Shown piece after piece: positions 36,034 through 47,239 of a DNA stretch of 64,000 nt. The translations under genes and the position numbers were made by a program. The stretch comes from Dimargaris cristalligena (taxonomy: Eukaryota; Kickxellomycota; Dimargaritomycetes; Dimargaritales; Dimargaritaceae). The notes beneath the pieces are model-generated. The model was not told the DNA's origin. It ran no database searches and was given only the letters and a program-made list of their open reading frames with translations. The stretch's first letter is position 1; each line of letters starts with the position of its first letter. Where the stretch lies: positions 1 to 64,000 of the forward strand of contig JANBQC010000064.1 in the NCBI GenBank assembly GCA_027576995.1. Reading direction: 5' to 3'.

Positions 36034-37093
36034 TTATTCCGAACCTCCGCCGCCTTGGACATTTTCTTCAGGCAGTTTTCCTTTCGCAGCACCTGCTTTT
36101 TATATTTCCTTGACCTCTAGTTAGCTAGGCCCTCAGGACGATGCGATAGCTTATCCGTATTTTGTTTCTATAAATAGGGGGGTTTTGTTCTATTCCTCTC
36201 ACTCCCCCTTTACCACTACTGTCTCCTATCAATAAACGTTCGAGGTGGCGATTATCAGATACTCGATTCAATAGCATATAGGCTGTGCTAAATATGTATG
36301 TTTTACAATGACAGGGGTAAGGGCCAGCAATATACAAGGATGCTGCATTTATTGCCTACCCCCCCATTCTCTCACAGCTGAGAATAATCAATTTTATTAA
36401 AGACTATCATTGGTGTACTACTTTATCCTGTGGTAATATTCTTCGGTCTGTTTTGCTATTCCAGGCAAGCTGCTGTTATTTTTTCAAGTTATAAAATCGC
36501 TATTTGTCTTGGGCCATCGTCTACACTTTTAGTATAGTTTAGCCCTATTTTAAGTCACTGTACACACACGTCCCCGGCGAAACAATGAATGTGTTTATTG
36601 TCAAGTGCTACATTGGGTTGCCCAGCCCAGTCATACAATGAAATGACCAAGTCGCCATTAAAATATAAAGTGGCCCCTAGGAAGTCAAGTCGTGGACACA
36701 ACCAGGCGATTCGATCATGTTTCGGTTCAATAAAATCATTCTCCCAAGGGTATCTAAATGTAGGATATTGCAAGGGGTCACTAAACGAGCTTTTTGCTAT
36801 CCAGCTTAAACCAAATCTCTCCCACATTAAATATTAGCCCATATATCGCAGTACATGGACCAACCGAGCAAATACTCGGTGCAACAGTTCATGATAATAT
36901 TATATATTAGCTCCATATCCCTTGTATGAAAAAGTACATCTGAACAAAACCAAGTAATAAAAAATGAAAACACAAAAGTGAAATACATACAGTCCTTTTC
37001 AAAAATAAATAAATAAAGGAGTCAAAAACACAATTGCTAGCGCCGACTGACCACGATTTCCCTAGTGACTGCACCACACTCCTCCTCATATAG
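36034..37093. other. Spacer holding one unassigned minus-strand frame
   Basis: About 1.06 kb between the F-box pseudogene and the 3' end of the dehydratase gene. Apart from the frame 36555-36827, listed separately, there is AT-rich DNA with homopolymer A/T runs. 37014-37093 is probably the dehydratase 3' untranslated region. Confidence 0.5.
36555..36827 (-). CDS. Unassigned 90-codon frame, possibly an exon
   Basis: Starts MWERFGLSWIAK and ends FAGDVCVQ. The residue mix looks protein-like: tryptophans, aromatic/aliphatic alternation (LDFLGATLYFNGDLVISLYD), few repeats. This is unusual among the AT-rich noncoding frames here. I recognise no family, and no upstream exon with a matching phase was found. 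It lies on the same strand as, and 270 bp beyond, the dehydratase stop. It may be a small gene, a relic, or chance. Low confidence. Confidence 0.25.
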   Translation of the reverse strand: MWERFGLSWIAKSSFSDPLQYPTFRYPWENDFIEPKHDRIAWLCPRLDFLGATLYFNGDLVISLYDWAGQPNVALDNKHIHCFAGDVCVQ

Positions 37094-39282
37094 TCACACG
37101 GGTGATGGCGTATCCTTAGTGCCATCCCCCATCAATTCAGAATCATTAGCTAACCGCATGTAGATTTCCGATCCAGACTTGACAATGGTGGGCGGGTTGG
37201 CATACTTCAGTTGAAAGTCGTTCAGTTTGCCTATAGTTATATCGTTACGACCGGTTAGAATAACAACAATATGGCTATCGGGCTGCAGATTGGGTACAAC
37301 ATCGCGGATGACGCCACTATATATTAGGCTGAGGATGGCCCCGCAGGCTACATGGTTGAAGGCAATTGCATAATTGGGGTATAACCAATATCTCGCCATG
37401 AGTTAGCTGGTGATGCGAATTGACACCGATAGGGCGAATCCAAAGAAAAACTGTCGGTGAATCTAGTTTTATTGTGAAGTACTTTCGTAATCACCACTTA
37501 CCTGGCTCAACCATCATCTGGTGGTCATCTATCAACATATCCAGATGGCCATAATAATATACATATTTGCGTGTCGGTAGGTGAGGAATGGAGCAGGGAT
37601 AGTATAGTAAATACATCGGTACGATTAGTAGACAGTAAGCAATTGTTAGTGGGGAATAATCCCTGACCATCAAGTTACACTTGGATCTCAGTCACACACT
37701 ACACCCGTTACTGTCCTCGCCAGTGCCTATTGGAAAAAACACCACTAATAATGGCCGGGGAGGGGTGGGTGATGATAAACCTACCGGCGAATAACTGACT
37801 AGCATTAGCGGCCATGGGATCCGAGACGGCAAACGGAATGACCGGATGGGACAGACTCAGTTCAAACGCCGTTGCTGACAGCTGGCGGGACACCAAACTA
37901 CCGGCCAGCGTTTTACACCGCTCCAGACGCTGGACCGCCCCCGCCACGCGACTCCTTTGGAACACGTTGCTGCCGTGGGTTTCGACGGCCACCACGGGAA
38001 CGTCAGGCCATTGGAAAGTTTTGAGGCCCTGAAGGAGCCCCGCGAGGAGGCCGCCCCCGCCTACGCCACAGAGAATGGCGTGGGGCTCGAGGTGGTGGAG
38101 CTGGACTTGGAGTTCGGCCATGAGGGGAACGTAACCGAGTTGGACGGTGGCGTCATCGAAGGGATGGATGAAATGCCAGCCAGCACGGGTTTGCGCAAAA
38201 TGCTGCGCCTGGTCGATGGCGTTCTCCAGATCCTGGAAACCAAAAAAATATAGAAGGAGAGGTAGGAATACCGGGGTGGTAAAGAAGGTAGGTTATATCG
38301 TATAGGTATATTTTGAATATATATATATATATATTGTGGGAGTCTACACTAGTTAACCAATGACCACGTCCCGCCAGTCTAAAAGCAGCTACGTATAAAG
38401 GATGAATAATGCACAGCCTCCCGACTTTTAACCGGTATGTCGGTGTGTATTTTGGGAAAGCGAGACCAATAAACTGATTCGACCCACTTACCTCACAAAT
38501 CGGATGAACAGTGGCCCCCTCTTGCGTTATCTTGGTCACCAGCCATGGGCTTGTGGATTTCGGTAAATAAACGGTAACCGGTACATCCAACTGCCGACCT
38601 GCATAAGCAAGGGCAATGGCAGCATTGCCCTGTGATCCTGTTACTAGACCCTGACAATTTCCGTTTTCAGTGGCGGACTGGGCCGCCAAACCGATGCCTC
38701 TATATATATATATATAAGTACAGACAAGTCGATAACCTTTAATAATAATCGTTAGAGTGATTTAGAGATTGCACAATGTCGTATTTTAGGCTAGGTTATA
38801 CACATGGATCCAGAAATCGGGCTGGGTTTCGTCTTATCGCATCCATTGTTGTAAATAACCCGGCAACGGACAATACCAGTATGGACGGATGCCATTTAAA
38901 TAAAAACTTAGACGAACCTAATTTTAAAAGACCCGGCGGGTTGGAGGTTTTCGCATTTGAGCCAAACGTTACTAATAGGTGTACGGTTATCAACCCATCC
39001 ACGCCCCGATATATGTAGAAGATGACCAAGTGCAATTTGATATATAGATTAGGTCAATAATTTAGGTATACTAACTTAAATCCAAGAGTTGAATAAAGTG
39101 CGCACGCGTATGTGTGCGCTTTTGCGAGCGGGCGGGTTTTCCACCATCGGATTAATAGTTTAAGAAATATTGGAAGCACCCACTTACCAACCTGCTAATA
39201 GACTCAATGGGGTCGAATGAATAAGCGGAGTGACCACATGTAAGTTTGATGATTTAGATGAGGAAATGTCGTTCGCCGCCAT
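37094..39282 (-). CDS. SDS: PLP-dependent L-serine/threonine dehydratase (SDS-like)
   Basis: Six exons: 39282-39188, 38971-38918, 38699-38492, 38232-37785, 37528-37502 and 37347-37094. They sum to 1086 nt in consistent phase, 361 residues. The joined protein follows the fold-type II dehydratase order: VVTPLIHSTPLSLLAG; CENLQPAGSFKIR with the PLP Schiff-base lysine; GSQGNAAIALAYAGRQL for the cofactor ring and carboxylate; CGVGGGGLLAGLLQGL for the PLP phosphate; DDHQMMVEPACGAI; and a C-terminal VVILTGRND in place of the usual CGGSN. The reaction is serine to pyruvate or threonine to 2-oxobutyrate plus ammonia. Exon 5 is only 27 nt and encodes the DDHQMMVEP segment. Exon 2 uses the donor GTTCGT; the others are GTAAGT or GTAGGT. 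Close relatives are SDS, SDSL and yeast Cha1; serine racemase is less likely because of the VEPACGA block. Confidence 0.92.
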
Positions 39283-39988
39283 GGCCCAAAAACGAATTTG
39301 CGTGGATATAGGAGATGTGTAAGCACTGTTTAAATTAGGGCTAAGACCGTGCGCGCGTGGAGGACGGGGATTGTGCGAATGGGTAAGTGCGTGGAATATG
39401 GAATGGAAAGATGAGGTAAGTGCTTGTTAGTATGCTAATGGCCCTAATGCCCAGTTTAAATTAGAGAAATAGTGAAGTTAGAGCGGAGTTTGAAATAATA
39501 ATCTACTATTATAAATAGAAGAAAAAAAGTAACAAAAGCATATAAGGTTGCCCAAATTCAATAACCCTTCGTACCGGCAACTACCTGTGTACTCGACCAA
39601 CGAGAATGTCGACTAGTCTATATCATAGATAAAATTAGACCCTTGGTCAGTAAATCACCAATAGTACTAAGGTGTCCATTGCACTGGAACTTACCCAGCG
39701 GCCCGAGCTGAAGAGCTTCCACACTGATAGTGGTATTATTTGGAACCGTTAGCTTATTTAAATTCAGTCAATCTACACTTTGGCTTCTTGCATACTTAAT
39801 TTCTTACACAATATTAAAATCACATATATTTCAAACTAGGTTACCCACAAAAGGCTATTGAGACATAAATAAAAGCCGACACTTAAAAATCATTAAAAAT
39901 ATAGTCAATCTGACTGGAGGGCAAAGGAAAAATGCGAAGAAAAGTAAGGTAAACTTAGAGGTTATGAAATACAGGCCCACTTGTTACG
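39283..39988. other. Spacer between dehydratase and CAF-1 genes
   Basis: About 700 bp of AT-rich DNA. The right part is the probable 3' untranslated region of the CAF-1 gene (minus), the left part the dehydratase promoter. I see no frame, repeat or RNA here. Confidence 0.6.
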
Positions 39989-42900
39989 CTAGGCAGCATG
40001 TCGTTTAGCCGGTACTTCGTTGTGTTCGGATAAGTCAATTAAATTACGGGCTGCGTTGCAGGCTTTTATTTCCTTCGGTGGTGCTGGAAGATGGATTTTT
40101 GAAGGAGATGACTGGATAGGGATCAAAACGTACACCTCGGGGCACTTCAAGGGACCCAATGTGATCGGGGTCTTTCTGGGAGTTTGCTTGGAGCCTCTAT
40201 TTGATGAACCCGGGGTACCACCCTCGGCCGAACGGACGAAGGTGGAAAGGCTAGACTGACCTAAACCATTGCGACTCGGAGTCGACTTATTGCCAAAAGG
40301 GCTGGGACCAGCAACCGGTTGAGTCACTCGTATGGTTTTGGGGGTGGATGGAGGGACAGTGGATGCCAAAGACGATGGCACTGGTTGCTGATTAGGGGTA
40401 GGCACTCCCGGCTGGAGTGGATCTGAGAGTGGTGGAAGTTGGGCCAGCCAGACAGCGTCTTTAATATGCCACCGAGGCCTACCATCACCTTCCCGCTTTT
40501 CCTTAACAGCCAAGTCACGGATACACTGTTCGATCTGATATTTAGAAAACGTGGGTAAAGGCTGTTGGATCCGCTCGGTAAGGGTCGGAATACTATCCCA
40601 ACTACCATGTAAAATCTGGGGGGAAAGCATGCGAGGTTAAAAAAATCAATTTGGGGACGATTAGGTTAATATAGGGATACGGCAAGCAATCTTGGGCAAA
40701 AACTAAACCTCGTTGGCATGATGATTGAAAGATCATCACTTGCGTATAACGTTCTTACAGTATATAGGAAAACCAAGCTTACCTTGGCAATAGTTAGAAG
40801 GTCGGCTGGTTCGGGCTTAGCCTTTTTACGGACCAACAGTGATTTGACCTCATTTCCCGCTTCGGCTGCGGGGGCCTTGACCGGGGTTCTAACACCACTG
40901 GCGGTGTTTACACTGGTACTAGAAGGAGTACCACCAATAGTAGCCGCCGCTGGGGCATTCGAGCTACCTTTCTTGGGGGTCATTTCTACGCCGCTTGTTT
41001 TGGCAGGGGCCGCCATTTTGGGCTTGGTCTCTTGAATGGCCAGCGGCCACTGGGTAGTTCGCAGAGGCTGAACGCGATATTGTTCGATCCACTGAAGCTG
41101 AGCTGGAATAGGCCACTGACCCAGAGTAGGATGGAATGGCCCAAGGATAACCGGTACAATGGGCTGAACCACTCTCTGGTGAAGCTGCGGGCCACTAGCT
41201 GGTTTACCCTTAAGCCCGGGGCCGGCTGTTATTACCTCCGACTCATCATCGCTGAGAATTTCATCTTCAGATAGGTAGCCCTCAGGTACTAACCACCCTC
41301 GTCCCTCTTCATCGTCATGGTCACCTCCCCCGAGACCAGTTAGATGGCCATCACCTCGCCCCACGCCCTCACTGTCCAGATCGTCCTCGGCATCCACTTC
41401 CCCCTCATCGTCGGTGGCCAAGTCCTCGCCTTCCTCATCGAGTTCCCATTCGGCTTCACTATCCACTCCATAGTTCAAGGCCTTCTCATCCCTGGCCAGC
41501 CAACGCCGACCACTGATGACTCGACTTTGTTTGGACCACGTACCTGGTAGTAGTAGAATCCATTGGCGAAATGATTGGGCAAATTATGGGGTAAAACATG
41601 GGTTAATATATGTGGTGGCATAAACTACGTCTAAGGAGAGTTTAGATGGCACCGTGACTAGGGATGCAAAATAACAATCGTACTGGACCATGCTCGTAGA
41701 AAAGGCATGACAATGACACAATGCTGAGAATGACACGAACTTACCATAGTAGGGTGGCCGGATATTCTCACTAAATTGGAGAAGTTTGAAAGCGGCCAAG
41801 CGGGTGGCCTTAAAGTCGTCTTCAATGAACGTGATATCTGTGCTATAGAGCGATAGCTCTGCGTTAGGGTTGGTCGGTGCAGATAGGCGAGTGGTATCAA
41901 CCGGTAGTACAGTACTCTCAGCCCAGCCGGCATCATCTACCGCGGACTGGACCTGTACTGAGCCGTTATCGGGGAGGATCGAATAAGCCCGAAGCCGGGA
42001 GCGGCCATAACTTACGAAGCGCCGGCGAATGTCAGGGATATTAAACTGACTTTTCAGATGAGCCACTACCAAACAAATAGGACGAGATTACCGGCGGAGA
42101 GAACGAAAGGTTTAGAAAAGGGCGAAATTAGGGGCCGGGTACGAATAAGGGCAAGGGATTAACCCGGTATTAGTGACCAGAGGACCCCTGTCACCCAGTA
42201 CCCAGCTAGATGCTGAAGAAATTACAATAGGCAATACGAAAGCTAATAGGAAATATCACCTACCAGACCAGGGCGCCAACGGTTGGGGGTTAGCATCCGC
42301 GTTAATCACGAGGTCGTCAAAATCGGATGATAACTGCATTTTAGAAGAAGGTGGGGTGGCCAGTGTAGTTGACGGCCGCAAGTAGAACTTCCTGAAGCAC
42401 TTTTCGTATTCTGTCTGTGATGGGCGGTGCTGCTGGTCACTCGAACCGGAGTCGGCTCGAAGAACTTTGGTGAAGAAGCCTTGGAGTTTGGTCTAATAGG
42501 ATTAGGGTTGTGGCCAATATTGGAAAGAGAGGATATATTAGGAATGAGTGATGAAGCAATGTTGGAAACGTGGGAATACTAACCCTGGACGAATGTGGCA
42601 TGTCCCAAGCACATGTTTAAGGGGACTTGGAAGCCCTCCATCTCGGGCTTTAACCTACCTGACTGTTGATGTCTTTTTCATTCAACTGATTGGGGAAATT
42701 GGGAAATGTGAATACACAGAAGTATGGCAGATTGCAGTTAATATATGGGGTTGGGTGGGGCTAAGTCGTGGAGGCAAAGGAGCCGGATATGGGGGGAGGG
42801 GCTTAGGCGGGAGGGGAACACCGATGATAGGGTAGCTAATTTGACTTACCTTGGATTTCTTAGGAGGTGGGTCGATGGTCCCGGTGACGTCAGATATGGG

Positions 42901-44314
42901 CTCAGCCGCTTCGCTTAAAATACCGTCGGTTGCAGCTATACCACCATCAGACACGGACGGCTGGAAGAATTAAGTAGCGAGGTCACATATTAAGGTAAGT
43001 AATCAACCATTAATCCCAGATAAAAAAAATAGAGATATATTGACGGCTTAATTGCGGCACTGCACTCTAGTGGGGATTGTTCTGGTAAATAATGTTCGTT
43101 ATCAAACCCTAGCTTGTGAATACACTTCAAGGTTACTCTATAGACTTACTTTCGATGGTGTGGTGGGTGCACTGCCGGGGGGGACCACTAGGTCGCTGAA
43201 TTGACGCTTTTTGGATCTCTTAGTCCCCGGTGTTTGAAGAAGCTGGGTCACCTCCTTTTGGTCCAGCTCGCTGAGATGTTGGGTCAGTGACCGGTTAGCC
43301 GACTGCCGTTTTTCCCGGCGACGAGTCAAGAAGCGACTGAGATCCCTTGGGAAATGATGGTCGAGGTCACGGACTTCCCAGCGGTAAACAGACACGTTGG
43401 CAGATGAAGAAGATGAAGAAGAGGGCATTGCCGGGTTATCGGACTGGGTGGGGGGAGCGGGATTCAGCCCGTAATTGGTGCGCTGGGCCACATCAATAAT
43501 AGAAGATTCAATAACCGTTAGCGGAACGACGGTTTCAGCCTTGATAGAGACATCACCAAATTCGGTAGGAAAGAGGATATGTTGGATGTACTTGGATAAC
43601 TGGGTCAGTTCCTGCTCCTGTTCCTGGACAAGGGCGGCAATTAGGGATGAGAACGACTCGGATAGGTTGGTAAATAGGGGACTGGATTCGTTGGCAGTTT
43701 GTTTTTGGATCCGCTGGCGGTGGAAATCACCGAGTGCTAAAAGAGAATAGAGGCAGCGGGGAAATGGGGTATATATTAGATGTGAAATGGTCTAAATCGG
43801 GGGTATTGTAAACATAGAATGTAATAAACCAGGAATCAACGTAGAGTATAACGCAAAGACACGTACCTATGACGGTGGATGGATGAAGGAGCAGGTTGAC
43901 TTTACTCTCTGAGCAACTGACGCGGCCCTTCTTAAGGTTGATGATTTCCTGGGTAGAAGCGGGATAAGGCCGAACGAGGGCATTTAGAGTGGGTTAGTGA
44001 CCGGATACTCTATCGAAGAGTGGGAGTGGAATTTATATAGGAGCATGGACTACGGGGGGCACTTACTTTATTTAAGCGAATGAGTGGGGCAGTTGAAGCG
44101 GTAATGATATATATGCATGTATATAGTTGAGATTAATGGGACTGGCGAATGGGGATATTGAAAAAAAAAAATGGAATTACCGGTGATGCCGAGACCATGG
44201 TGCATTAAACTTGGGTCTTAGAGAGCGACTATATTTCATGGAGAAATGTCTTCATAACGTACCAGATGGTTTGGCTCGGGCTGGTTTGGGGGTTTGGGAG
44301 GCCTCGCTGGTCAT
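39989..44314 (-). CDS. CHAF1A: CAF-1 large subunit (p150/Rlf2-like)
   Basis: Secure exons on the minus strand: 43948-43867, 43736-43150, 42960-42850, 42492-42264, 42065-41745, 41543-40783 and 40615-39989, all phase-consistent. A first exon 44314-44263 (MTSEASQTPKPARAKPSG) and a short exon ending at 44067 (STAPLIRLNK) are likely, but no AG acceptor is visible for the second. Diagnostic blocks: TKLQGFFTKVL (PIP-like, K for Q) with YEKCFRKFYL; FKLLQFSENIRPPYYGTWSK; the ED region NYGVDSEAEWELDEEGEDL followed by acidic repeats and GWLVPEGYLSEDE; and a C-terminal winged-helix stretch LPTFSKYQIEQCIRDLAVKE. CAF-1 deposits newly made H3-H4 on replicated DNA with PCNA. About 950 residues, within the family range. 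Assignment is secure; the 5' exon structure is not. Confidence 0.9.
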
Positions 44315-47239
44315 GGGGGGCGGGGGTAGGGCGTCGTCTGCTTGTGAAGGAATAGTAAACGTGGAATAATAGGTGAATAGAGCGCAAAGTGGGATATGCC
44401 TGTAGTAGCGGGAGACTGGTGGTGGACCCTATATGCTATATACTTGGTGGTGTATATATGCGTTGACAGTGGCCTAAGCAATGGGGCCTACCTAGACATA
44501 TCGGAGAGTCAGGTGGAAGAGCGACTGTGTCGCTGGGGGCAGTCATGGCTCGTAAAGGCGCGCGAGCAAGGATCGCCTAACGGCCACTGTGGGTGGGGGT
44601 CGAGGAAAGTGATTGGGCAGAGGAAAGGGGAGGGGTATAGGAAGGGAGAAAAGAACAATAGGAATGCAAAATATTACAAACAGAGAAATCAATGGCAGTA
44701 GGGGTTATACTATACAATATTCAAACGAAAGCATCGACAGGAGGAGAAGCAAGTGGATCGGGTGGTTCTTCTAGCAACTGGGAGTCTAGGGCTGGATAGA
44801 AGAGAGGGTTTCCACCTGAAAGATAGGAAGTGGCTCTCCAAAGGTCCTCCCGCGAGTAGGGCCAGCAACAATAACGCGAGGGGTGGTGGTGGGCTTGACG
44901 AAGCGGTATTGGTATTATTGGTTGGAATAATGGTAAAATAAATAAACAAAACCTGCCTTTTTAGAGCCTCTACCGAAGTCTCGGCTATTGGTGGACTCTA
45001 CCATCCAGCAAACGGCTCTAGGGGTGGTGTGTAAGAAGATCCCGCTGGCTTCGAAATAATGGGGAGGGCGATAAACTGCAATAGTCATCCTCCACTCCGA
45101 TTCGGCTAAATGCTCCATGAAGAGGGCCTATGATTCCTCCTCCCCCCCTTTCCCTACCTGGGACGATCCGACGACAGCTGTCCTCCCTCATACTGTCCAG
45201 CCAATCCCCCCCCCATTTACCCTATATAAGCTCTAGGCTAATAGAAAGGCTCTAGTGAAATTGGCCAACGAAGGGGTGTACCATAATGGCTTGCTGGTTG
45301 CAGAGAAACGGGGCCTTTCTTTCTCACTTCAGTTCAAAATATTCCTGGTCGACTGGCCTGTCTAACTAAATGGCGAACATGCGATATGTTTATTCATGCT
45401 GGGTCAGTTTTTCATCATTTATGAGCACGCCGCCATGGAATCCTGGAATCGAGCCACCGTGTGAGGCTGAAGTCGAAACGGTCTGCCATACATGCCGGGT
45501 TCCTCGTCACAACGCCACCTACCTCGCTGCAAGAAGGGGGGCATTACCCTTACTACTTTCTCTTTCTTTTTCACTCTCCACTTTTTGCCCTCCACCGTCT
45601 AGGCTTAATCGGTATTATAATTCTGGCTCTAATTTCGACCTGCATTTGGCCTGATATTTCCTATCAACTGGCGTTTTAGGGAGGGGAGGATATGGAAGAG
45701 GGGGTGCGGACTTCATTTTAGCGGCTATTTGGGTGTGTGGCATGAATGTGAATGAGTGAATGCGAGTGGCTGTGGAAGGGGAGGGGAGGGAGGGAGGGAG
45801 GGGGGCCACAGGGGTCAGCTGATCCAATCAGCACACGCAATGGTATATTTTCCCTGTTAGTGCCAATCTCCCTTCCCTCCCTCCCTTCCTGCCCACCCTC
45901 TCTTACGCCATTTCCACTACCACCTTTATTCACCCTCCCCTCCATTTATGAGCCGATTGTCGCGATGGGTATATGCGCATACATATATGTATGCATTGTA
46001 TGCATATATATATCCCGAAGTGAATATATGCACTCGCCTATATTGTTGGGTGGTGGTGGGCCATTGGGGAACCCAAGCCGCCCTTTCTCCATTTCCTTTT
46101 TGGGCGAACGGTGTGATGGGGGAAAAGGGCGCATTGCCAGAACCCCCCACCCCACCCTCTCTTTTTTCCACCACTACCTATCACGCTCCTCAGTACCACC
46201 TGGTGCGCCCCTCTGATTGGCTAAGGCCGGCTTTACTCCGCCCAACCCGTGATGCTGGTTATGGAGAGAGAGACGGTATGAGTGGGTAGGCCTTTATATC
46301 AGTCCTTGTTTCTCTCCCCCCTACTTCTCCTCTCCCCTCCCTCCCCTTTTTGCTGGTCTCGCCCTCTTCCTTGTCTCCCTTTCCACCTTGTTTTTCCTTG
46401 TCGTTTTCTAGCTCACTCGTGTTGGCCCTTTTATTCTCGACATTTTTGGCAACCCTCCCCTCGACTATCTCTATCCACACACATACACCCTCCAGGTATG
46501 TTTCAATCTTAACTTGTCCATGCGCTCTAGTTCCCCCTTTCTCTCTCGTGTGCCTCCGACCCATGTCACCCGTCCCTTCGTGTCGCCTCCACCACATCGG
46601 AAGACGCTTCGTATATATATAAATATACATTACGCTGCTGTCTGGTGGTGGTCGGTAACACGTCTCCACACCCAACCGGCCTACACCGGTACAGGCACCC
46701 GGTCCGGGGTTGTCAAAACGAATAAAAGAAGGAGGGTTAGGTAGAGTGGCCCGAGTAAGACGACCCCCGGTGCCATTCAGGTGCGGAGACCGGCCCAGGG
46801 CGTGAAGTGGAAGCGGCATAGGGGAACCCCCCATAGTCCATTTGACCTAGGTGTACCATATATCACAACCCACCTCCCCTTCCCTGAGCTATTCGTCCCT
46901 GGCCTGAGTGCCCCAACCCCAGAGTTGGGTTTGACGGATACGATAATTATAAATCACGGCCGCTACTGATATGGGATACTAACACTATGTATAGTATTGG
47001 ATATTTGAATCATCATCGTATATTCCCCGGTAGTGGAATCCGCTTGGAACCCCGGCCCCTGCCCCATACGTGCCCACCAGGCACCATCACGGGTACCCGC
47101 CGCATTTATCGAAGTCTCGAACGGACCCTTGTTTACCTGCATAGCCTCCATTCATTGATTTTCACACTGCCATTGCCAGCTCCTCCCACCCCATCCCTGG
47201 AATAACCCAATCACGCCCCCCGGTCTATACATTCCATCC
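44315..47239. other. Promoter-rich spacer between CAF-1 and the next gene
   Basis: Holds the candidate small gene 44721-45118 (separate entry). A TATATAAG on the plus strand lies near 45222. From 45540 to 46480 there is alternating G-rich and C/T-rich sequence, including a GGGAG-repeat at 45778-45803 and CCCTCC tracts at 45860-45940. Long open frames on both strands there (for example 46259-46834, minus) follow from this skew and are not called. Around 45970-46020 is an AT/TG-rich near-palindromic patch. Confidence 0.45.
44721..45118 (-). CDS. Possible small two-exon gene of unknown function
   Basis: Exon 1, 45118-44953, starts MEHLAESEWRMTIAVYRPPH and ends GRGSKKA. Exon 2, 44893-44721, would read SRYCCWPYSREDLWRATSYL and end DPLASPPVDAFV. 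Phases fit (1/1) over a 59-nt intron, giving 112 residues. Against it: the donor GTTTTG is weak, exon 2 is open in more than one frame, and I recognise no family. For it: protein-like composition of both exons and a clean ATG after an in-frame stop. It is transcribed in the same direction as CAF-1 and ends 400 bp before it. Confidence 0.28.

Noticed and set aside
37491..37673. Independent 60-codon minus-strand frame
   Set aside because: Only its last 27 nt are coding, as exon 5 of the dehydratase; the rest is intron.
46259..46834. 191-codon minus-strand frame
   Set aside because: Lies in CT-rich promoter sequence; Lys/Glu/Gly repeats arise from purine skew, with no motif or splice context.
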